Positions 1 to 5,275 of a DNA stretch of 6,608 nucleotides are shown piece by piece. The first letter of the stretch is position 1. Each line of letters begins with the position of its first letter. The DNA is from Elusimicrobiota bacterium. GTDB lineage: Bacteria > Elusimicrobiota > Elusimicrobia > UBA1565 > UBA9628. The position numbers and the translations under genes were made by a program. A model generated the notes under the pieces. The model made no database searches. It had not been told where the DNA came from and was given only the letters and a program-made list of their open reading frames with translations. The stretch covers positions 1 through 6,608 of the forward strand of contig JAQUNT010000129.1 of assembly GCA_028717525.1 (NCBI GenBank). Reading direction: 5' to 3'.

Positions 1-414
1 CTCGCCCTTGGCCACCTCGCAGGGGGGGGCGGGGGCGCGCGGGTACTGGGAGATGAGGCGCCGCACGAGGCTGACCAGCAGCTTGAGTTCGAACGGCTTG
101 CGCACGTACTCGCGCACGCCGTGGGCGCGGATGGACTGCTCGAGCATGTCGGCCTTGTCGCTGTGCGCGGTCATGACCACGATGGGGATGTCGCGCACCG
201 TGGTGTTGGAGATCACCTTCTTGATGACGTCCACGTCGCTGAGGATCGGCAGCATGAGGTCCAGCAGGACCAGGTCCGGCTGCAGGGACAGGATCTTGTC
301 GTAGCCCTCCTGGCCGTTGAAGGCGTAATGGACCTCGAAGCCCTCCCGGTTGAAGGCGAAACTCAGGATCTGCTGCAGGTCCCCGTCGTCTTCGACGATG
401 AGCAGGCGCGGCAT
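1..414 (-). CDS. Response regulator receiver (REC) protein, 3' end beyond the window
   Basis: This gene encodes a CheY-like receiver domain, the phosphorylation-controlled output switch of a two-component system in the cytoplasm. I translated 138 codons from the ATG at 414 to the window edge without a stop. It opens with MPRLLIVEDDGD, giving the acidic pair Asp9/Asp10 for Mg2+ binding. Asp52 (LVLLDLMLP) is the phospho-acceptor, Thr82 (VVMTA) the switch residue and Lys106 (VRKPF) the invariant lysine. The domain is therefore complete and should be phosphorylatable. The glycine usually found four residues after the conserved Pro56 is replaced by Asp60 (LPILSD). From about residue 125 the sequence becomes a Pro/Ala-rich stretch (YPRAPAPPCEVAKGE), so the protein may be a stand-alone REC with a tail or may continue through a linker into another domain outside the window. 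No sensor kinase is in view. The ATG is preferred because a TAGATT -10 box ends 6 nt before it, implying a leaderless start. Confidence 0.93.
   Translation of the reverse strand, partial: MPRLLIVEDDGDLQQILSFAFNREGFEVHYAFNGQEGYDKILSLQPDLVLLDLMLPILSDVDVIKKVISNTTVRDIPIVVMTAHSDKADMLEQSIRAHGVREYVRKPFELKLLVSLVRRLISQYPRAPAPPCEVAKGE
22..50 (+). other. G-quadruplex-type motif with an 8-base G run
   Basis: Four G tracts occur on the plus strand: eight G at 22-29, five at 31-35, three at 41-43 and three at 48-50, with loops of 1, 5 and 4 bases. This fits the standard G3+N1-7 quadruplex pattern. It lies on the template strand of the response regulator gene, in the part encoding the Pro/Ala-rich segment after the receiver domain. 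Whether it folds in the cell is unknown. In DNA this GC-rich it may be a by-product of proline and glycine-type codons. Confidence 0.4.
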
Positions 415-420
415 GTCTGG

Positions 421-449
421 AATCTATTAAATATCGGGGGCCTTATCAA
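421..449 (-). promoter_or_regulatory. Promoter of the response regulator gene, predicted leaderless
   Basis: On the minus strand, TTGATA (449-444, five of six matches to the sigma70 -35 consensus) is followed after exactly 17 bp by TAGATT (426-421). Six bases later comes the ATG at 414. With the -10 box ending at -7, the expected transcription start is the A of the ATG, so the mRNA would have no leader. The interval is locally AT-rich in a GC-rich background. The -35 box contains the TGA stop (448-446) of the upstream glycosyltransferase gene, so this promoter starts inside that gene's end. No terminator separates the two genes, so read-through from the upstream operon is also possible. The start site is inferred from spacing, not measured. 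Confidence 0.75.
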
Positions 450-2239
450 GGGCGGCGCAGGGCCCTGCGGGCCTCAGCCGGCCGGCCTTGCTTCAGGTAG
501 ACCCGCGCCAGGTTGAGGCGCGTTTGGGGCGCCCCGGGCTGGCGCCGCAGGAGCTCCTCGAGCCGCCGCGCCGCTTGGGGGAGGTTGCGGCCCGTCAGGG
601 ACGCCGCGACCGCGTAGTCGTTGACCGCGCTGGGCAGGCCCGGCTCCAGGGCCAGGGCCTCGTCGAGCTTCGCGAACCCCGCCGGCCACGCGCCCAGGCC
701 GAAGTCGCGCCGCGCCCCGAGGGTGAGCTCGTAGGCCCGCGCGAAAGCCCCGGATGTCGCGACGCGATAGAGGCTGCTGCCCTCCTCGGGCTGGACGAAG
801 ACCGGCGCCAAGCGCCGCGGCTCCGAGCGCAGCCACTGCCGGACGCGCAGCCAGGCCCGCTGGTGCGCGGGAGAGACGTCGGTGATGGGCTCGAAGAGCA
901 GTATGTGGCGGATGTCCTTCTGCGCCAGCAGGTAGAGGAACTCGTCCGCGTCCTTGATCCCCACGGGCAGGGGATAGGCCTGATGGCCGGTGTAGAGGCA
1001 GACGGTCGGGCCGTTGTTGCTCAGCAATGGGGCGTCTTCGGGCAGGAGGCTCTTGACCCGGCTCCAGGTGGCCGTGGGGTTGCGGCCGCTGCCGGACGGC
1101 GGCGTCGTCACGCCGTCTAGGAGCAGACGGGCGTCCTGCACCGCGTAGGTCCCGGCCAGAAGGACGGCCGCGGACCAGCCCAGCCACCGAGCCCCGCCAG
1201 CGCGTCCAAGCAGCAAGGTCAGACCCAGGACCAAGAACACGGAGAGCAGCGGCAGCAGCGGCAGGAAGTAGCGCACGTCCAGGGGCCGCCAGAGCAGGTG
1301 CACGGCCAGATACAGGCCCCAGGCGGCGGCTGCGGCGCGGGAGGCCGGATCCGGGCACCTCTTGAGGAACTCGCGCAAGCCCAGCAGAGCCAGCGCCAGT
1401 CCGCCCAGCAGGACCAGCGCGCGCCAGGGCCCATAGCCGGCCTGCGGGGCCAGGAGCCCGGCGCTCTGCACGAAGAGGCAGTCCAGGACCGCGCCCCAGT
1501 TGCTCCAGATGGGTCCGGAGCGCAGGTCCGCCCGCCATTCCCCCAGGTAGTCCGAGACGTTCCGGGAGACCCAGTAGTTGCGCAGCAACCAGGAGGCCCA
1601 GATGGCGCCGGCGCCGGCTAGGGCGGGCCAGAGGCGCGCGCGCCGCTGCGGGGAGAGGGCGAGCCAGGCCGCGGCTGCGGTCAGGATGATGCCCTCCGGC
1701 CGGGTCAAGGCGGCCCAGCCCAGCAGAAGGGCGAGCAGCCAGGGGTCCCCGGCCCGCGGCTGCCGCCCCAGGACCGCGTCGAGACGGGACAGGATCAGCA
1801 GCCAGAGCACCAGGAACCAGGCCTCGGAGGTCACCAGACTGCAGTAGCGCACCACGGCCGGGTTGAACGCGAAGAGCAGGACCGCCCAGAACCGCTGCCG
1901 CCCGGTCAAGCGGCCTTCCAGCCAGCGGTTGAGGAGGGCGGCTGCGGCGAGGAGCAAGGCCACGGCCAAGCCTTGTAGGAGCTGCCAGTGCGGCGCGACG
2001 CAGGCCACCCAGGGCGCCAGGAACAGAGGCAGCCCCGGCAGGAAATGGATGAGGGGGGGCGTGTCCGCCCTGACCAGGTCCGTGTAGCGGCCCTGGAGCA
2101 AGGACCGGGCGGCCATGACGTAGTAGGCGTCGTCTATGAGGAAGCCGACATAAGCGCGCCCCAGTTGGGCCGCGTAGAGCAAAGCGGCCAGGAGCAGGAC
2201 GATGAGATAAGGCCGGCCCGGGGCGCTGCTAGGCCCCAT
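446..2239 (-). CDS. GT-C (GT39/ArnT-like) membrane glycosyltransferase with C-terminal TPR region
   Basis: This is a 597-residue polytopic membrane protein of the GT-C fold, the group of PMT/ArnT-like enzymes that move a sugar from a polyprenyl-phosphate donor on the outer face of the inner membrane. A first membrane helix lies at about 11-31. It is followed by the short acidic loop FLIDDAYY, where Asp36/Asp37 sit at the position of the conserved catalytic acidic pair. Hydrophobic helices follow at about 88-103, 115-127, 138-151, 166-178, 203-219, 272-288, 305-316, 324-345 and 353-367. LTRPEG (178-183) and RYFLPLLP (323-330) resemble motifs seen across GT-C enzymes. After the membrane part there is a soluble stretch (about 385-495), then TPR-like helices at about 515-597. 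The last TPR ends early (PAEARRALRRP). The ATG at 2239 lies 11 bp inside the flavin reductase gene with no clear Shine-Dalgarno, which suggests translational coupling. Sugar and acceptor cannot be told from sequence. Confidence 0.82.
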   Translation of the reverse strand: MGPSSAPGRPYLIVLLLAALLYAAQLGRAYVGFLIDDAYYVMAARSLLQGRYTDLVRADTPPLIHFLPGLPLFLAPWVACVAPHWQLLQGLAVALLLAAAALLNRWLEGRLTGRQRFWAVLLFAFNPAVVRYCSLVTSEAWFLVLWLLILSRLDAVLGRQPRAGDPWLLALLLGWAALTRPEGIILTAAAAWLALSPQRRARLWPALAGAGAIWASWLLRNYWVSRNVSDYLGEWRADLRSGPIWSNWGAVLDCLFVQSAGLLAPQAGYGPWRALVLLGGLALALLGLREFLKRCPDPASRAAAAAWGLYLAVHLLWRPLDVRYFLPLLPLLSVFLVLGLTLLLGRAGGARWLGWSAAVLLAGTYAVQDARLLLDGVTTPPSGSGRNPTATWSRVKSLLPEDAPLLSNNGPTVCLYTGHQAYPLPVGIKDADEFLYLLAQKDIRHILLFEPITDVSPAHQRAWLRVRQWLRSEPRRLAPVFVQPEEGSSLYRVATSGAFARAYELTLGARRDFGLGAWPAGFAKLDEALALEPGLPSAVNDYAVAASLTGRNLPQAARRLEELLRRQPGAPQTRLNLARVYLKQGRPAEARRALRRP

Positions 2240-2753
2240 GCGCAGACTTGTAGCAGCGGAGGATGCGGCCGCTGAAGATGGTATGGAAGTCGCCCTGCGG
2301 ATAGTAGCCGGCGATGATGTCCGGGTCCAAGGTCTCCCGGAGCACGCGGGTCTGGTGCACGGTCGAGCATTCGAAGAAGACGGCGCAGTCCGCCAGGACC
2401 GAGACCCCAGGCTCCAGCCCCGGGGCGGTCTTGAGTTTTAGGACCGCCGCCTTGTCGCAGTCGCGGCCGGATCTGCTGCCGCAGAAGGCCAGCTCGCCCG
2501 CGAGCCGCCCCGCAGCGGGCACGCAGACCGAGAAGCGCCGCGCCTTCTCCAGCAGGCCGAAAGTGTATCGGGAGGGCCGCACCAGGACGTTGAGGACGGG
2601 CTCGCCCCAGACTCTCCCGGCCTGGGCCCAGCCGATGGTCATCGGGTTGGGCCGCCCTTTCTCATCCTGGACCACCAAGAAGGCCCCTTCGCCGCCCAGG
2701 GCCCGGCAGAGGTCCGGGAAGCCCTCCCAGAACTCCATCTCCCGAGGCTCCAT
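2229..2753 (-). CDS. Flavin reductase-like FMN-binding split-barrel protein
   Basis: This 174-residue cytoplasmic protein belongs to the flavin reductase/FMN-binding split-barrel family, whose members bind FMN and often reduce flavin with NAD(P)H or act as FMN-dependent oxidoreductases. Visible motifs are NPMTIGW (36-42), PVLNVLVRPSRYTFGLL (52-68), the beta strand RFSVCVPA (73-80) and CGSRSGRDCDK (91-101). That last motif is found in a subfamily of about 170-190 aa proteins annotated only as flavin reductase family. The C-terminal GDFHTIFSGRIL (154-165) is also family-like. The length is normal. The gene starts 8 bp after the GH57 stop; GAGG (2763-2760), overlapping that TGA, gives a Shine-Dalgarno with 6 nt spacing to ATG 2753. 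A second in-frame ATG at 2738 has no proper spacing. The gene's end overlaps the glycosyltransferase start by 11 bp. Its electron partner and physiological substrate are unknown, and its link to the sugar enzymes beside it is only positional. Confidence 0.88.
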   Translation of the reverse strand: MEPREMEFWEGFPDLCRALGGEGAFLVVQDEKGRPNPMTIGWAQAGRVWGEPVLNVLVRPSRYTFGLLEKARRFSVCVPAAGRLAGELAFCGSRSGRDCDKAAVLKLKTAPGLEPGVSVLADCAVFFECSTVHQTRVLRETLDPDIIAGYYPQGDFHTIFSGRILRCYKSAHGA

Positions 2754-2759
2754 GGTCCG

Positions 2760-2763
2760 CCTC
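2760..2763 (-). promoter_or_regulatory. Shine-Dalgarno of the flavin reductase gene overlapping the upstream stop codon
   Basis: GAGG on the minus strand overlaps the TGA stop of the GH57 gene (2764-2762) and sits 6 nt before the ATG at 2753. It fixes that ATG as the start and implies that a terminating ribosome sits on the next gene's initiation site. Confidence 0.5.
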
Positions 2764-5194
2764 AGGCGTCGGCCGAGATCTCCAGGATGCGCGCGGCCTC
2801 GTCGATCTCTCCCACCAGCCGCACCTTCTCGTCTCCGTCCGGCGGCAGGCGCCGCAGCAGCTCGAAGAACCGGTTCTGGGCCCGGTAGCGCCAGCGCGTC
2901 AGGCCCGCGGCCGGCGCCAGGGCGGCCAGGGCAGCCAGCCGCCCCAGCCAGGCCGCGGAGAAGTCCTTCTCCAAGGAGTCCAGGACCCACACCGCGCAGG
3001 CCTCCCATTCCTCCTCCGCCGCGGCCGAAGGCGCGCACAGGCCCGCTGACCGCGCCCTGGCCATGGTCGCGGCCACGTCCGCGAGGTCCGCGTCCGGCTG
3101 CTGGCGGAAACCGCGCGCCCGGCGCAGGAGCCAGGCGTCCAAAGCGGCCTCGGTCTGCCCCCGGAGCCCCGGAGGCAGCTCCAGGCCGAGCCGGGCGTGC
3201 TGCTCGGCCAGGCCCAGGCATTCGTCCATGTTCAGCAGGGGGGAGTCCTCCCAGACCTGCCGGCGCCTCTCCACCAGGCAGCGCAGGATGCGCTCGCGCT
3301 CGTCGGCCAGGAGGTCCGCGAAGCCGAAGCGGCGTCCGGCCGCGAGCTCGCCGGCCAGGGCCGGCAGGTCCAGGTCCGCGCCCTTGCGCACGGACTGGAC
3401 GCGCGCCGCCAGGGCCTCCAGCCCGCCGGGCCCGGGGTCCGCGGCCGAGACATAGGCCGTGACCGTGTAGTCGGGCATGGCCGCGGCCAGGAAGGTCCGC
3501 TGCCAGCGCGCCTGGGTGACCCCGTCGCGCACCGCGACCTGGCCCGCGGCCAGACGGATGCCGTCGGTCCGGTGGCGCACCAGGCCGGTGAAGGCCGCCT
3601 CGGCCAGCCCCAGGGGCCACTGCTCCTTCCCCTCGCAGAAGAGGCTGGCGATGGCCAGATGGGCCGCGGCGCGGTCTTCGTCCACGCGCCCGGCCAAGGC
3701 CAGCCTGCGGTAGACGCCCTCCCCGTCGCGGTGCTCGGAGTAGTTGCTGGGCGCGGACTTGAGGCGCGCGGCCAGGCCGCGCTCCATCTCTACGCCGGCG
3801 GCCAGGCGCGCCAGCTCCGCGGCCCGCGCCGCGTACTGGAGGTTCTGCACGGCCTCGATGCCCGAGATGTCCGAGAAGAACCAGCCGCAGCTGGTGTACA
3901 TCAGCATGGCGTGCCTCTGCATCTCCAGCAGGCGCAGGGCCTTGACGCGGTCCTCCGGGCGGTCCTCGGCCTTGAGGTGCTCGCTCATGAACCGGGAGAC
4001 GTTCGCCTCCGAGCGGTCGAGCACCACCGAGATGTAGGCGTCGCGCGCGGCCCAAGGGTCGCGCAGGACGCGCGCCCCCTCGCGCTCGAAGATGAGGGCC
4101 AGGTGGTCGCGCAGCCAGTCCAAGGCGTCGCGCATGGGCCGGCGCCAGGCCAGGCTCTTGCCCTCGCCGCCGCAGCCGCAGGCGTCGCTCCAGCGCGCCA
4201 CGCCGTGGCTGCAGCTCCAAGAGGTGCCCAGGCCGTCGGCGCCGGGCTTGATCTCGGCCTCCCAGGCCGGCTCGTGCCCGGCCAGGTAGGCGGCGGTGTT
4301 GACCACCTCGATGCCGCGCTTGGGCAGCTCCTGCACCAGCAGGTGGGCCAGGCCCATCTCCCCGAACTTCTCGTGGTGGCCGTAGGATTCGCCGTCCGTG
4401 CAGATGTGGACCAGCTGGTCCTCGGCCGCGTCGGCGGAGAAGGCAGCGGCGATGCGGTCGGCCCAGCCCTTGGCGTCCACCATGACCTTCTCGAAGGCCA
4501 CGGCGTGGGAGAGGCCGCCGTCGTAAAAGAAGAGGGCCAGGGACTTGCCGCCCGACGCGCCCGCGGCCTTCCAGAGGTAGGGCCGGCGCGGGTCGAGGCC
4601 TCCGGTGGAGACGTCGGTCCAGGCCTCGGTCCCCATGCGCCGCACGCGCCGCGCCTGGGTGGGGGCCAGCACCGCGTACTTGAGCCCGTGCTCGGCCAGG
4701 GTCTCCAGGACCGCGTCGTTGCACGCGGTCTCCGGGATCCACATGGCCTCGGGCTCTCGTGCGAACCGGCTGCGGAAGTCGGCCAGGCCCCAGAGGATCT
4801 GGGTGCGCAGGTCCCTGGGCTTGGCCAAGGGCAGGATCATGTGGTTGTAGGCCTGGGCCATGGCGTTGCCGTGGCTGGAGAGGCGCGCGCAGCTCCTGCG
4901 GTCGGCCTCGAGCAGGCGGCGGTAGTCGTAGGGATAGGCCTTCTCGAACCAGGTGAGCAAGGTGGGGCCGAAGTCGAAGTCCACGTGCTCGTAGTTGTTG
5001 ACCAGCTCGCTGATGAGGTGGTGCGAGTCCATCAGGCGCGCCTGGCTGTTGGGGATGTAGCATTCCCGCGCGATGCGCCGGTTCCAGTCGTGCTCGGGCC
5101 GGGCCGAGGGCTGGCGCTCCACGGTCTCGGTCCAGGGGTTCTCCCGGGGGGGCTGGTAGAAGTGTCCGTGTATGCAGAAATAGCGCTTGTTCAT
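2762..5194 (-). CDS. GH57 family glycoside hydrolase with C-terminal DUF3536
   Basis: This 810-residue protein matches the DUF3536-containing branch of glycoside hydrolase family 57 (COG1449-type, predicted alpha-amylase/alpha-mannosidase). Its activity is not established to my knowledge. The start reads IHGHFYQPPRENPW (8-21), the GH57 region 1 motif in this branch's typical form. It is followed by HDWNRRIARECY (35-46) and NNYEHVDFDFGPTLL (66-80). WIPETACND (152-160) places Glu155 where GH57 enzymes have the nucleophile. CTDGESYGHHEKFG (265-278) offers Asp267 as acid/base. SWSCSHGVARW (325-335) is also characteristic. The C-terminal half, including MYTSCGWFFSDISG (432-445), fits DUF3536. No signal peptide is seen, so it is probably cytoplasmic and may act on storage glucan or a glycoconjugate precursor. 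The open frame continues upstream to 5953, but the family homology begins exactly at the ATG at 5194, which has a TATAAT box 7 nt before it. It heads the GH57-flavin reductase-glycosyltransferase operon. Confidence 0.92.
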   Translation of the reverse strand: MNKRYFCIHGHFYQPPRENPWTETVERQPSARPEHDWNRRIARECYIPNSQARLMDSHHLISELVNNYEHVDFDFGPTLLTWFEKAYPYDYRRLLEADRRSCARLSSHGNAMAQAYNHMILPLAKPRDLRTQILWGLADFRSRFAREPEAMWIPETACNDAVLETLAEHGLKYAVLAPTQARRVRRMGTEAWTDVSTGGLDPRRPYLWKAAGASGGKSLALFFYDGGLSHAVAFEKVMVDAKGWADRIAAAFSADAAEDQLVHICTDGESYGHHEKFGEMGLAHLLVQELPKRGIEVVNTAAYLAGHEPAWEAEIKPGADGLGTSWSCSHGVARWSDACGCGGEGKSLAWRRPMRDALDWLRDHLALIFEREGARVLRDPWAARDAYISVVLDRSEANVSRFMSEHLKAEDRPEDRVKALRLLEMQRHAMLMYTSCGWFFSDISGIEAVQNLQYAARAAELARLAAGVEMERGLAARLKSAPSNYSEHRDGEGVYRRLALAGRVDEDRAAAHLAIASLFCEGKEQWPLGLAEAAFTGLVRHRTDGIRLAAGQVAVRDGVTQARWQRTFLAAAMPDYTVTAYVSAADPGPGGLEALAARVQSVRKGADLDLPALAGELAAGRRFGFADLLADERERILRCLVERRRQVWEDSPLLNMDECLGLAEQHARLGLELPPGLRGQTEAALDAWLLRRARGFRQQPDADLADVAATMARARSAGLCAPSAAAEEEWEACAVWVLDSLEKDFSAAWLGRLAALAALAPAAGLTRWRYRAQNRFFELLRRLPPDGDEKVRLVGEIDEAARILEISADA

Positions 5195-5201
5195 CAGGGA
5201 G

Positions 5202-5230
5202 ATTATAGGGTTTTGGCCCGTCGGCGTCCA
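5202..5230 (-). promoter_or_regulatory. Promoter of the GH57 operon, predicted leaderless
   Basis: On the minus strand TGGACG (5230-5225, four of six matches to TTGACA) is followed after 17 bp by a perfect TATAAT (5207-5202). The ATG of the GH57 gene is at 5194, 7 nt after the -10 box, so the expected start of transcription is 5195, one base before the ATG. No Shine-Dalgarno is present: the bases just before the ATG are CTCCCTG. This should drive the GH57, flavin reductase and glycosyltransferase genes. Confidence 0.7.
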
Positions 5231-5239
5231 CCGGCGGAG

Positions 5240-5269
5240 CGGACTTCGGCAGCCGCTAAGTTGTAGAAT
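5240..5269 (+). promoter_or_regulatory. Promoter of the LolA-like/permease operon, predicted leaderless
   Basis: TAGAAT at 5264-5269 (five of six matches to TATAAT) ends 6 nt before the GTG at 5276, which places the expected transcription start on the G of that codon. A weak -35 candidate, CGGACT at 5240-5245 (three of six), lies 18 bp upstream. The -10 box contains an in-frame TAG, which rules out any earlier start for the gene. The -35 is poor, so the promoter may need an activator or rely mainly on the -10 box. Confidence 0.55.
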
Positions 5270-5275
5270 CACCGC

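Noticed and set aside
415..445. Possible terminator between the glycosyltransferase and the response regulator.
   Set aside because: The 31 bp contain an AT-rich stretch and a G run but no inverted repeat able to form a stem. The promoter explains the composition better.
2740..2753. Alternative start of the flavin reductase at the ATG at 2738.
   Set aside because: The purine-rich GGGAG lies directly against that ATG with no spacing, while ATG 2753 has GAGG at 6 nt.
2314..3462. A 382-codon plus-strand frame across the flavin reductase and the end of the GH57 gene.
   Set aside because: It is Pro/Arg-rich and antisense to two supported genes, with no domain and no promoter or Shine-Dalgarno sequence in front.
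2754..5231. A very long minus-strand frame (to 5231) that ends with the flavin reductase.
   Set aside because: Only the last 174 codons show family motifs. The rest is a low-complexity Arg/Gly/Pro-rich shadow of the GH57 gene in another frame.
3197..5266. A 689-codon open frame on the plus strand opposite the GH57 gene.
   Set aside because: Its translation is rich in Gly, Ala, Arg, Val and Gln with no recognisable domain. It is exactly antisense to a gene with clear family motifs. Long antisense frames are expected when the third codon position is nearly always G or C.
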